Assembly (NCBI RefSeq): GCF_008974245.1
Contig: NZ_BBZI01000008.1
Span: forward strand, 417,526 to 481,525
Reading direction: 5' to 3'
DNA length: 64,000 bases
DNA from: Streptomyces abyssomicinicus
GTDB lineage: Bacteria; Actinomycetota; Actinomycetes; Streptomycetales; Streptomycetaceae
How positions within the stretch are numbered: the first letter of the stretch is position 1; every line of letters starts with the position of its first letter. Both the position numbers and the translations under genes were made by a program. The notes under the pieces were generated by a model, which worked only from the letters and a program-made list of their open reading frames with translations, made no database searches and had not been told where the DNA came from. Positions 35,156 through 43,386 of the stretch are shown here, piece by piece.

Positions 35156-35333
35156 CGGCACCACACCAGCCCACCGGGGCCCACAGCATCGGACACCGCA
35201 CCGCGCCCCGGGCACACCCAGGTACGGCACAGGGCACGGCGCTCAGGGCGGCACCCGGCGCGGGTCCGGGCCGGCCATGCGCGGCAACGTCGCAACGCCG
35301 CCCCGCGGCGACGCCGCCGCGATCGACGCGGGG

Positions 35334-35552
35334 TCAGCCGCAGCAGCCTCCGCCGCAGCAGCCGCCCCCGCCACCGGAGGGCGCGGGCGCCGCGGAGGCG
35401 CCGCCGCGGCCGCCGACGGCCACGGTCGACAGGAGCTTGACGGTGTCCTCGTGGCCCGCGGGGCAGGTGGCCGGGGCGGAGGACTCCGCCATGGGTCGGT
35501 TGAGTTCGAACGTGTCGCCGCAGCTGCGGCACCGGTACTCGTAGCGAGGCAT
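35334..35552 (-). CDS. FmdB-family zinc-ribbon protein
   Basis: 72 aa. MPRYEYRCRSCGDTFE is the FmdB regulatory-domain start with the CxxC knuckle; the second knuckle is CPAGH. The tail GGGGGCCGGGCCG is a glycine- and cysteine-rich end common in actinobacterial members. Likely a small zinc-binding protein; the regulatory role reported for FmdB of methylotrophs should not be assumed. Confidence 0.9.
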   Translation of the reverse strand: MPRYEYRCRSCGDTFELNRPMAESSAPATCPAGHEDTVKLLSTVAVGGRGGASAAPAPSGGGGGCCGGGCCG

Positions 35553-36157
35553 GGCCTCATTATGCGGGGCGCCGCCGCGCGGTGACCCGGCTCCGCCCGG
35601 CCTGCGCGGCGATCGGCGCCGGAGACGGGGTGCGGCCGGTCCGAGTCCGCTCGGCCCGGTGCAGCCGGCCCGGGCCATCGACCCGGGCGGTCCACCCGCG
35701 GTCCACCCTGCAGCCGACCCGGGCAGCCGGCTTGCAGCGACCCGGTGCGGGCCGTCGGCCCGGTGCAGCCCAGGCGATCGGCGCGGCCCGGGCGATCGGC
35801 ACGTGCGGCCGGCCCGGGCCATCGACCCGGGCAGCCGGCTCGAAGCGACCCGGTGCGGGCGGCCGGCCCGGCGCAACCCAGGCGATCGGCGTGACCGGGC
35901 GGCCGGCCCGGTACAGCCGGCCCAGGCGATCGACCCGGGCGATCGACCCGGGCGGCCCGCCGGGGGCGGGTCGACCCAGGCAGCGGGCCCGGGCGGTCGG
36001 CGCGGCGGGGTGCGGCCCGGCCCAGGCGGTCGGCGCGGCCCGGCAGCGGGCCCGATGCGGCCGCACCGGTGCGGCCCGGGCGGCCGGCGCTGTGCGGCCC
36101 GGGCGGCCGGCCCGGTGCCGCCGGCCAGGCCCGGTGTTCCGCCCGGCCGGGGTCGTC
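35553..36157. repeat. Non-coding GC repeat region
   Basis: About 600 bp without a supported gene. Two imperfect copies of about 130 bp, starting near 35664 and 35807, share GGCCCGGGCCATCGACCCGG, GAC/AGCGACCCGGTGCGGGC and CCCAGGCGATCGGCG. Shorter CGATCGACCCGGGC and GGCCGGCCCGG units repeat up to 36140. The frames open here only because of base composition. Confidence 0.7.
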
Positions 36158-37012
36158 CTACGCCCGCGCCGCCGCGAGGAACTCCCGCAGGATCCGCTCC
36201 CCGGCGAGCACGCCGCGCTCCACCAGCGGGACCACCGTCGGCGCGCCCCAGCCGCTGTCGGCGAGTTCGCCGTGGTTGGGGCGCCAGCCGCGGTCTGCCG
36301 CGAGGAGGAGGTCGGCGTCGAGGAGGGAGTCGCCGGCGCCGAGGACCAGGTGGGTCCCGGTGCGGCGGGCGACCTCGCGGACCGCCGCGCTCTTGGTGAG
36401 CGGCTTGGGCACGGCATAGATCTTGCGGCCCTGGAGGGAGACGGTCCAGCCCCGGTTCTCCGCCCATTCCGCGAGATCCTTCACCCACTGCGGGGGCAGC
36501 AGGTCCCGCTCGACGACCAGGTAGGCGAAGAGGTCCTCGGCGACCCGGTGCTTGCGCAGCCATTCGGGGGCGGCGGTGCGCCTGAGGTGTTCGGTGACCT
36601 CGTCGAGCGGCGCGCACTGCTCGGCGAGCCGGGCGGCCACCGTGCGCTGCCAGTCGGGGTCGGAGACGCCGTCGACCAGCAGGTGGCCGCCGTTGGCGCA
36701 GATCGCGTAGCGGGGCGCGGTGCCGGGCAGGCTGATCCGCTCGTACTGCGCGCGGGTGCGGGTGGTGGTGGGCACGAACCAGGCGGCGTCGCCGAGTTCG
36801 GCGAGGAGTTCGGCCGCGGTCTCGGTCATGAAGGAGAGCGGTCTGTGCTCGTGGGTCTCGACGCACAGCAGCCGGGGGGCGTTCTGGTCCGGCATGGTGA
36901 GCGCGAGGGCGGCCGTGGAGTAGATGAGGGTCCGGTCCAGGTCGCTGGCGACGACGGCGCGAGGGCCGCCGGTATGGGATTCGGCAGCGCGGTGCGCGGG
37001 GGAGGCGGTCAT
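36158..37012 (-). CDS. HAD hydrolase of the Ter module
   Basis: 284 aa. HAD motif I is SDLDRTLIYS, with the Thr motif in VPTTTRT and the C-terminal acidic motif GAGDSLLDADLLL. The insertion after motif II fits Cof-type (type IIB) cap phosphatases. Its ATG overlaps the stop of the upstream fusion gene (ATGA, 37009-37012), so translation is coupled. In published comparative genomics of Ter systems, such HAD proteins belong with the phosphoribosyltransferase and citrate-lyase-like enzymes in a proposed biosynthetic module. Confidence 0.88.
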   Translation of the reverse strand: MTASPAHRAAESHTGGPRAVVASDLDRTLIYSTAALALTMPDQNAPRLLCVETHEHRPLSFMTETAAELLAELGDAAWFVPTTTRTRAQYERISLPGTAPRYAICANGGHLLVDGVSDPDWQRTVAARLAEQCAPLDEVTEHLRRTAAPEWLRKHRVAEDLFAYLVVERDLLPPQWVKDLAEWAENRGWTVSLQGRKIYAVPKPLTKSAAVREVARRTGTHLVLGAGDSLLDADLLLAADRGWRPNHGELADSGWGAPTVVPLVERGVLAGERILREFLAAARA

Positions 37013-39516
37013 CGTGCGGCCACCGTCCGTCCGTCGGTGCCGGTGGCGCCGCGCGTGAAGCGCGGGTGGATGAGTCCGACGCAGCTGTAGGGCAGTTCGT
37101 CCACCTCCTCGACCGGCACCCCGCGCTGGGCGGCGAGCAGCCGGACGTGGTCAAGGTCGGCGCCCGCGTCCTTGAGGGCCAGGATCTTCCACGGTACCCG
37201 GCGCAGCAGCACCCGGGTGGTCTCGCCCACGCCGGGCTTCACCAGGTTGACGTCGTGGATGCCGTACTCCTCGCTGATCCGCTCCACAGCGGCCCAGCCC
37301 TCCCAGGTGGGCGTGCGGTCGGCGGCGAGGAGCTCCTTGGCGCGGGCCTCGGCGGCTTCGGCGACCTCGTCGAAGCGGGCCGAGACGGCGTCCAGGAAGG
37401 TGACGGAGACGTCCGAACCGGCGAGCTCACGGTAGAACTTGGCGCCGTGGTAGTCGTGCGGGCCGACCAGGTCGGCGCGCAGCACGGTGCGGGACACCAG
37501 ACCGGAGACGGTCGAGTTGAGGCACGCCGAGGGGATGAGGAAGTCCTCGCGGGTGCCGTAGGTCCGCACGCAGGAGCCGGGGTCGGCGAGCACCGCGATC
37601 TCCGGGTCGAAGCCGGTGATGCCCTCCGACGCCTCGAACTCCTCGACGGCGGCCTTGAGTTCGCGGGTGATGGCGCCCTTGCCGGTCCAGCCGTCGACGA
37701 ACACGACGTCGCGCGGGTCGTGGTGGGCGGCGAGGTACCGCAGGGCGTTGGCGTCGATGCCGCGGCCACGGACGATGGAGACGGCGTAGTGCGGCAGGTC
37801 GAGGCCGTGCCGTTGCCGGGCCCAGCGGCGCATCAGGACGCCCACGGGGGTGCCGGCGCGGGCGAGCGAGACCAGCACGGTCCGGCCGGCGCGCGGTGAC
37901 CGCTCGGCGAGGACGGTCTCGGTGACCACGCCGACGGCCTCGGCGATCCGGCCGGCGGAGGTGTCCAGGGCGGCCGTGAAGAGCCGCTGGTAGTCCTCGC
38001 TGGGCTGGTACTCGACGGGGAGCGACTCGGCGTAGTGGGCGCCGCCGCTCTGGATGGCCTCCTCGCGCTCCTCGGTGGGCGCCTCGAGGGTGACGTCGGA
38101 GAGGTCCTGCAGCAGCCAGCCCACTTCGTCGGGGGCGTAGGAGGAGAAGTGCGGTCCGCGGAGGGGCTCCGGCAGCATGGCGGGCCTTTCGGATACGCGC
38201 GCGGGCCCGCCCTGGCGGGCGGTCCGCGCGGGGACGTGGCTGGGGACGACGGCGAGCAGCACCTGCGGTGTGTGCGTGGCGAGCTGGGCGAGCAGCCCCT
38301 CGGGGGCGTGCAGGGCGGGCGTGTCGGCGGCGGAGTCGACGACGGCGACCACGGCGTCGAAGCCGGCGCCGGCCACGTTGTAGGCGTAGCGGTCGCCGGG
38401 GCCGTCGGCCGGCTCGTCGTGGGCGGGGAAGACCAGGCGGCTGCGGATGGCGTAGCCGGGGTGGTCGACGGCGAGGACGGGTGAGCGGGTGGTGGTGGAG
38501 AACCGCACCCCGGCCTCGGGGAGGATCCGCTCGAGCTCGGTGGCCAGCCGCAGCGGGGCGTACATCAGCTCCTCGAAGCCGAGGACGAGTACCCGGCCGC
38601 GGCGGGCGCCGGCCGGGAGGGCCTCGGCGAGGCGCGCGGTCATGGCGGGCAGGGCTGCGTCGAGGCGGGCCCGGTGGGCGGGGGTGAAGCCGTGCCGGCC
38701 TCCGTCGGGAAGGCCCACGGGCCAGCCGAGGCCGACCCGGCGGACGGCGCCCGGCGCGGCCGTGCGCTGCGGGGGGACGGCCAGGGCCTCGTGCTCGGCG
38801 ACCAGCGCCTGGCCCTTCTCCAGCACGCCCTCGGGCAGCCGGACCCGGCCGGAGGCGGTGGCGACCAGGTCGACGCGGGCGCCGATCTCCGCGGCGAAGG
38901 CGGCGAGCCGGCCGCTGTCGGCCGGCGAACGCGTGTCGACCAGCGCGACCACCACGTAGCGCTCCCGGGGATAGCGGGCGTGCAGGGCGCGGATCGTGTT
39001 GAGGACGGTGTTGCCGGTGGAGAACTCGTCGTCGACCAGCACCAGCGGACCGTCGCCGGCGAGCAGGGCGGGGTCCTCGGGCAGCAGCAGGTGGCTGGTG
39101 GCGTGGGAGTGGGACTCCTCGAAGCCGCCGGCCGGTTCGACGCCGGGGACGGAGCGGCGGGTGGAGTGCAGGCAGGGGGCGTCGCCGAGGCCGTCGGCGA
39201 CCGAGTGGCCGAGCCCGGTGGCGGTCTCCGCGTAGCCGAGGACGACGGCCCGGCCGGCCTCCTCGGGGCCCAGCAGTTCACGGACCCGGCGGCCCAGCGC
39301 CAGGCCGTGCCCGTGGACCACGGCGGGCGACTGCGGGACGTGCTTGCCGAGCACGTTGGAGACGAGCAGGTGGGCGCGCCGGGGGTTGCGGCGCAGGGCG
39401 AGCCCGAGCAGGTCGCGCAGGGCCGGGCCGCCCTCCAGGGCGAGGCCCAGCCGTTCGGCGACCCAGGTGCCGGTCCAGGGTCCGGAGCGGTCCGCGGCGG
39501 TGTCGGCTGTCTTCAT
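37009..39516 (-). CDS. Phosphoribosyltransferase fused to StiP-type domain (Ter module)
   Basis: 835 aa. N-terminal half: a PRTase with the PRPP loop VLVDDEFSTGNT (159-170), then a TRSP-like C-terminal region (about 280-440). From residue 447 (MLPEPLRGPHFSSY) it continues as a second PRTase-like domain of the StiP family, with FVDGWTGKGAI (606-616) and a conserved cysteine, C665, in IPSACLNSTVSG. These are usually two separate genes. The frame is continuous here. At the join, an internal ATG (38178) has AAAGG 6 nt upstream, so a free StiP product may also be made. The ATG at 39516 has AAGGGA upstream. Nucleoside or base chemistry is the inferred role. Confidence 0.85.
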   Translation of the reverse strand: MKTADTAADRSGPWTGTWVAERLGLALEGGPALRDLLGLALRRNPRRAHLLVSNVLGKHVPQSPAVVHGHGLALGRRVRELLGPEEAGRAVVLGYAETATGLGHSVADGLGDAPCLHSTRRSVPGVEPAGGFEESHSHATSHLLLPEDPALLAGDGPLVLVDDEFSTGNTVLNTIRALHARYPRERYVVVALVDTRSPADSGRLAAFAAEIGARVDLVATASGRVRLPEGVLEKGQALVAEHEALAVPPQRTAAPGAVRRVGLGWPVGLPDGGRHGFTPAHRARLDAALPAMTARLAEALPAGARRGRVLVLGFEELMYAPLRLATELERILPEAGVRFSTTTRSPVLAVDHPGYAIRSRLVFPAHDEPADGPGDRYAYNVAGAGFDAVVAVVDSAADTPALHAPEGLLAQLATHTPQVLLAVVPSHVPARTARQGGPARVSERPAMLPEPLRGPHFSSYAPDEVGWLLQDLSDVTLEAPTEEREEAIQSGGAHYAESLPVEYQPSEDYQRLFTAALDTSAGRIAEAVGVVTETVLAERSPRAGRTVLVSLARAGTPVGVLMRRWARQRHGLDLPHYAVSIVRGRGIDANALRYLAAHHDPRDVVFVDGWTGKGAITRELKAAVEEFEASEGITGFDPEIAVLADPGSCVRTYGTREDFLIPSACLNSTVSGLVSRTVLRADLVGPHDYHGAKFYRELAGSDVSVTFLDAVSARFDEVAEAAEARAKELLAADRTPTWEGWAAVERISEEYGIHDVNLVKPGVGETTRVLLRRVPWKILALKDAGADLDHVRLLAAQRGVPVEEVDELPYSCVGLIHPRFTRGATGTDGRTVAAR

Positions 39517-39560
39517 GAGTCCCTTGTGTGTCCGGCCGGCGTCCCGGCGATGTGTGCCAC

Positions 39561-39618
39561 CGCTGTCCGGCGGCTGTCTGCCCGCGCTGTCCGGCGGCTG
39601 TCTGCCCGCGCTGTCCGC
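39561..39618. repeat. 24-bp tandem repeat, 2.4 copies
   Basis: CGCTGTCCGGCGGCTGTCTG plus CCCG occurs at 39561-39584 and again, perfectly, at 39585-39608, with a partial third copy. Confidence 0.85.
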
Positions 39619-39660
39619 GGTCCGCCCACGCCTGGGGGCGACGGCCCACACGGGCCCCGC

Positions 39661-39780
39661 CCACGTGGACACGGCCCGTCCCGGTCACGCCCGTGTGGAC
39701 ACAGCCCATCAGGGTCACACCCATGTGGGCGCGGCCCACGTCGGCGCGGCCCACGTGGGCGCGGCCCGTGTGGTGCGGCC
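39661..39780. repeat. 15-bp periodic array, eight units
   Basis: Eight successive 15-bp units. The first four form two 30-bp copies (39661-39690, 39691-39720) and the last four are CCACGTGGGCGCGGC-like. The units keep exact 15-bp register over 120 bp. Confidence 0.8.
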
Positions 39781-39810
39781 CCACGGCGGCCGCCCCCCGC
39801 TCGGCGTCCG

Positions 39811-40992
39811 TCACGGGCAGGCGTCGGAGGCCGCGGCGAGCAGGTCGACGAAGCCCACGTCCTCGTGGGCGACGCCGAAGACCTCGGCCCGCAGCATGGT
39901 CCGCACGGCCCACGCCCGGTGCGGCTTCACCTCGTTCATCTTGTTGGTGTACGCCGACCGCAGCACGCCGCCGCCGCCCCGCTCGGGCCGCAGGATGTCC
40001 TGGGCGTCGCTGAACTCCTCGTGGCTGACGACGGAGAGCGCGTGGACCGGCTGGACGTGCGTGGGGTGGATGCAGGTCTTGCCGAGCAGCCCGTTGGCGC
40101 GGTCCAGGGCGATCTCCCGGACCAGACCGTCCAGCGCGTGCTCGATCAGCGTCTCGCGCAGTTCCTGGGCGTCGCCGCGGAAGGGGCTCTCCCGCAGCTG
40201 AGGCTTGAAGATTCGTTCCTGCAACCGGAAGTACTCCCAGACCGGCCCGGTGACCGTGAACCCGGTGCCGTCCGCCCGTCCCAGCACGTTGACCACGTCC
40301 GAGATGACCGAGGCGACGATCCGCACGTCGTAGGCGGTCATGTCGGGGGCCCGGCGCAGGCCGTACGCGGAGCAGAAGTCGGTGACACCGAGCCGCAGTG
40401 CCAGCACCCGGTCCCGGTACTTGTCCACCACGTCGAAGATCCCGGCCAGGGTCTCGGTCCGCGTCTCCAGGTACAGCAGTTCCGGGGACTCCAGGACCGG
40501 CATCACGAACAGCCGCCGGCCGGAAGCGGCCTCGGCCGCGGCCGCCGCCTCCAGGAAGGGGGTGCCGTGCCGCGCGGTGAACTTGGGCACCACGAAGCCG
40601 GAGAGCAGCCGGACGGAGGGCCCGAACCGGCGGACCAGGTCGCCGATCTGACCGGCGTGGCGCACCCGCACGAAGAGCAGCGGCAGCCGTTCCCCGGAGG
40701 TCTCGCCGAGCCGGGCGTCCAGCTCGGCGAACTGGCGGACCAGGTTCTCCTCGCCGGCCTCGACGTCGGCGTCGTCGATGGAGTCCTCCAGGCACAGCAC
40801 CATCGAGACGACGCCGCGGGCGGCCTGCTTGAGGACGTCGTCGGCGAGTCTCGGGCGGGTGGCCGGGCTGTAGAGGGTGGCGCCCAGCGCGGTGGCGAGG
40901 ACGGGAGCGGATGATTCGGCCGTGAACTCGCAGGGCTCCTGGTGGAAGAGGCGCTCTCGCACCTCCGGGGCTACGTGCCCGAAGTGACGCAT
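39811..40992 (-). CDS. HpcH/HpaI-CitE-like aldolase/lyase of the Ter module
   Basis: 393 aa. Citrate-lyase-beta-like TIM barrel: MVLCLEDSIDDADV, LFVMPVLESPELLY, LALRLGVTDFCSAYGLRR and GKTCIHPTHVQPVH, the usual glutamate, aspartate and CoA/carboxylate-binding positions of the CitE family. Such enzymes split or form C-C bonds in acyl-CoA or carboxylate substrates. It recurs with TerD, PRTase and HAD genes in Ter systems. The ATG at 40992 sits right after a GGGGGACCCCC palindrome that contains the Shine-Dalgarno. It diverges from a TerD gene across a 204-bp promoter region. Confidence 0.88.
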   Translation of the reverse strand: MRHFGHVAPEVRERLFHQEPCEFTAESSAPVLATALGATLYSPATRPRLADDVLKQAARGVVSMVLCLEDSIDDADVEAGEENLVRQFAELDARLGETSGERLPLLFVRVRHAGQIGDLVRRFGPSVRLLSGFVVPKFTARHGTPFLEAAAAAEAASGRRLFVMPVLESPELLYLETRTETLAGIFDVVDKYRDRVLALRLGVTDFCSAYGLRRAPDMTAYDVRIVASVISDVVNVLGRADGTGFTVTGPVWEYFRLQERIFKPQLRESPFRGDAQELRETLIEHALDGLVREIALDRANGLLGKTCIHPTHVQPVHALSVVSHEEFSDAQDILRPERGGGGVLRSAYTNKMNEVKPHRAWAVRTMLRAEVFGVAHEDVGFVDLLAAASDACP

Positions 40993-41044
40993 GGGGGTCC
41001 CCCGTGAAAATCAGCGGCCGAAGAGGGTGGCCGGTAATAGTACG

Positions 41045-41062
41045 TACAGATCTATTTCTGTA
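41045..41062. promoter_or_regulatory. Palindrome TACAGA-N6-TCTGTA in divergent Ter promoter
   Basis: A perfect 6-bp-arm inverted repeat in a locally AT-rich stretch between the citrate-lyase-like gene and the first TerD gene. On the minus strand a GGGAAC motif directly precedes it and CGTAC follows, like an ECF-type sigma promoter with a slightly long spacer. Confidence 0.5.
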
Positions 41063-41196
41063 GTTCCCGAGGTCCGTGAAGTTCGGGTGACCGGCATATG
41101 TCCGCTACTGGCTGTGACACTCCGGTCCGCGGCCCCGCCCGGTCCGTACCCACCCCCGCATTGTCCTGGCCAGAGCCAGAGGGCAGGATTGCCCGC

Positions 41197-42054
41197 ATGA
41201 CGCACGCGATGCTGAAAGGGTCGAACGTCCCGCTGGAGGCGGGCACGGTACGCGCCGTGCTCCGGTGGTCGGCCGGGCCGGGCGCTCCGGACGTGGATGC
41301 CTCGGCGCTGCTGCTCGGGACGGACGGGCGTGTGCGTTCCGACGCGGACTTCGTCTTCTACAACCAGCCACGGCATCCCTCCGGGAAGGTCTGGCGGCTC
41401 GGCAAGAAGCGTGTCACCGAGGGCCTCACGGACACGGTCCAGACGAACGTGAGCGGTGTCGAGGCGGATGTCGGCCGTGTTCTGCTGGTCGCCTCGGCGG
41501 ACGGCATGCCGTTCTCCCGCGTGGACGACCTGCGCATCCTGCTGTACGACGCGGACGTGCCGGACGGGGATCCGCTGGCGTATTTCGACATCGTGCCGGA
41601 GACCGGTGAGGAGACCGCCATGATCTGCGGCGAGCTCTACCGCCGGGGCGCGAGCTGGAAGTTCCGGGCGCTGGGCGAGGGGTACGCCAACGGGCTGGAG
41701 GGGCTTGCCTCGGACTTCGGCATCTCGGTGGAGGACCCGCCGGGGGGCGACGCGGAGTCCTCGGGCCCGCGGGAGCAGCAGGGGGCACCGGCCGAGGCGG
41801 GGCCGGACTTCTCACGGCCGCTGCCGGCGGAGGAGCCCACGGCGCCGGCGATGCCGGTGCCGCCGACGACGCCGGGGTACGGGTATCCGCCCGCGGCGCC
41901 CGCGACGCCGGTGGCGCCCGGGGGGTACGGGTATCCGCAGCCGGCCGCCGCGCAGCGGGTGCCGGCGCACGCCTCGGCGTACGGGTATCCCCAGCCGGTG
42001 GGCGAGCAGGAGTTCCGCATGCCGCCGATGGGCCCTCAGTTCCTGTCCCGCTGA
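41197..42054 (+). CDS. TerD-family stress protein with YGYP-rich tail
   Basis: 285 aa. TerD domain at 1-185: MLKGSNVPLEAGTVRAVLRW, DVDASALLLGTDGRVRSDADFVFYNQP, ICGELYRRGASWKFRALGEGYANGLEGLA. The acidic DxDxSA Ca2+-binding pattern is kept. The tail (190-285) is Pro/Ala-rich with four GYGYP-type repeats and is probably disordered. TerD proteins bind Ca2+ and act in tellurite- and stress-resistance complexes. Divergent from the citrate-lyase-like gene. Confidence 0.92.
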   Translation: MTHAMLKGSNVPLEAGTVRAVLRWSAGPGAPDVDASALLLGTDGRVRSDADFVFYNQPRHPSGKVWRLGKKRVTEGLTDTVQTNVSGVEADVGRVLLVASADGMPFSRVDDLRILLYDADVPDGDPLAYFDIVPETGEETAMICGELYRRGASWKFRALGEGYANGLEGLASDFGISVEDPPGGDAESSGPREQQGAPAEAGPDFSRPLPAEEPTAPAMPVPPTTPGYGYPPAAPATPVAPGGYGYPQPAAAQRVPAHASAYGYPQPVGEQEFRMPPMGPQFLSR

Positions 42055-42423
42055 CCGGCCGGGGCCCGGCCCGCCCGCGCGCCGCCGGGACCGTGCGCAC
42101 CCGTGACCGCGCTGCGGCGTGCGCCGTGCCCGGCCGGGGGACGGCACTGTCCGTCCCCCGCCCCGCCCCCCTTCCCGGGGGACTGGTTCCGCGGGAAGGC
42201 GGCGGACCGTCCCGTGCGCACGGCCGGGCACGGCGCCCGCCCTCCCCCGGCTCTCGGCTGCGCTCGAGCAGGCGGGAATGCTCCCGGACGGAGTCCGGGA
42301 AAGGAACCCCCGCCGCCCCGGCGACACAACCGCCCGCAAGCAGGACGGCCCAGTCCGGCGAACGGCCCGGTCCGGCGGAACGGGCCCATCCGCGCACCCT
42401 GCTGGGTGCGCCCGGCGGCGGGG
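42055..42423. other. Intergenic region between convergent TerD genes
   Basis: About 370 bp between the ends of the convergent TerD-family genes. It contains GC hairpins near 42056-42070 and the interspersed repeat at 42240-42280. No gene is supported. Confidence 0.55.
42240..42280. repeat. Interspersed palindromic repeat, copy 2
   Basis: CCTCCCCCGGCTCTCGGCTG and the following CGCTCGAGCAGG repeat the element at 523-567 with a few changes; the outer stem is weaker here. Confidence 0.55.
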
Positions 42424-43218
42424 TCAGCGGCCGGCGGACTTGTAGCCGCGCCCCCAGTTGAGACCCCAGCCGTAGAGGCGGTCGAGTTCGGCCTGGAAGC
42501 CGTACACGTACCGCGCCTCGCGGCGGACGAAGATCTCGCCCTTGACGTTCTCCACCATGAACACCGCGCAGGACCGGGCCTGCGGCTGGCGCTCGTCGAG
42601 GTCGATCTCGATCACCGGATCGGCGCCGGCGAAGAGCGTCACCGTGGCCTCCGTGCGGTCGAAGGCCGGCGTCTCGTCGTAGATGTAGGCGAAGACCAGC
42701 AGCCGCCGGATGTCGCCGCGGTGGTCGAGGTTGATGTGCATCGTCTCGCCCGACCCGGAGCCCGCCCGGTCGTCGCCGTCGAGCTTCACGTACGGCGGTT
42801 CGTTGATGGAGCCGTAGAGGCCGCCGAGCGGCTGCACGACGCCCTTGGAGCCGTCGGTCATCTCGTACAGGCAGCCCAGGTCGAGGTCGACGCGGACCAT
42901 GGACTGGGTGTGCCCGACGATCTCCGGCGGCTTCAGCGCCCGCAGCGGGTGGCGCAGCAGGCTCTCCCGCATGCCGCCCCCGAGGTCGGAGGTCCGCATC
43001 CGCCAGGCCAGCTGCACCCGCAGGTTGCCGGTGTCGACGCCCTGCTTGGTCAGTGAGACGCGGCGCCTGCGGCTGGTCAGCCGGACCGGGCCGCCGCGGG
43101 CGCCGCGGGTGTCGAACCCGGCGGCGTGCCAGGGCCGCAGCCCGTCGAAGAAGCCCGAGAACGCCGCGCGGCCCGGCCTGGCCCCCCGCTCCCTGGACCC
43201 CTGTTCCGTGGAAGCCAT
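42424..43218 (-). CDS. TerD-like tellurium/stress protein with N-terminal extension
   Basis: 264 aa. An unusual first 60 residues (Arg/Gly-rich, FSGFFDGLRPWHAAGFDTRG) are followed by a TerA/TerF-like domain: VRVDLDLGCLYEMTDGSKGVVQPLG, FAYIYDETPAFDRTEATVTL, and a C-terminal GLNWGRGYKSAGR. The pattern LDLGCLYE...GVVQPLG...YGSINEPPYVKLDGDDRAG is typical of the TerD subfamily annotated as tellurium resistance protein. ATG 43218 is used; GTG 43230 is an alternative. A terminator separates it from the TerC gene. Confidence 0.85.
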   Translation of the reverse strand: MASTEQGSRERGARPGRAAFSGFFDGLRPWHAAGFDTRGARGGPVRLTSRRRRVSLTKQGVDTGNLRVQLAWRMRTSDLGGGMRESLLRHPLRALKPPEIVGHTQSMVRVDLDLGCLYEMTDGSKGVVQPLGGLYGSINEPPYVKLDGDDRAGSGSGETMHINLDHRGDIRRLLVFAYIYDETPAFDRTEATVTLFAGADPVIEIDLDERQPQARSCAVFMVENVKGEIFVRREARYVYGFQAELDRLYGWGLNWGRGYKSAGR

Positions 43219-43267
43219 CCCCGTCCACACCCCTCGTACCTCGTCGCCCGCCGCCCCGCGCACACCG

Positions 43268-43308
43268 CGGGGCGGTCCCGAGGACTTCCGTCCTCGACGA
43301 CCGCCCCG
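43268..43308 (-). terminator. Terminator after the TerC-family gene
   Basis: CGGGGCGGTC (43268-43277) pairs with GACCGCCCCG (43299-43308), and an inner GAGGAC/GTCCTC stem extends it, with loop TTCC. It lies between the TerC-family gene and the downstream TerD-like gene. Confidence 0.85.
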
Positions 43309-43386
43309 CCAAGAGCGTTCCCATGCCGACGGGTGCGGTACACGCGGTGAGGGTCACACACGGGGTCGCACGTCGGCACGCAGGGG

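Larger units (their letters stand above)
39517..39810. other. Gap with two tandem arrays between Ter genes
   Basis: 294 bp between the citrate-lyase-like gene and the PRTase fusion gene, almost filled by the 24-bp and 15-bp repeat arrays listed separately. The minus frame next to the citrate-lyase gene is open and would encode pentapeptides such as GRAHV, but it has no start. Confidence 0.6.

Noticed and set aside
39661..39780. CRISPR array
   Set aside because: Units are 15 bp and contiguous, with no spacers, and no cas genes are present.
39278..40795. A 505-aa minus-strand frame over the CitE-like gene and the 15-bp array
   Set aside because: It is the shifted frame of a strongly conserved enzyme. 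Only the pentapeptide repeat part is noted as a curiosity.
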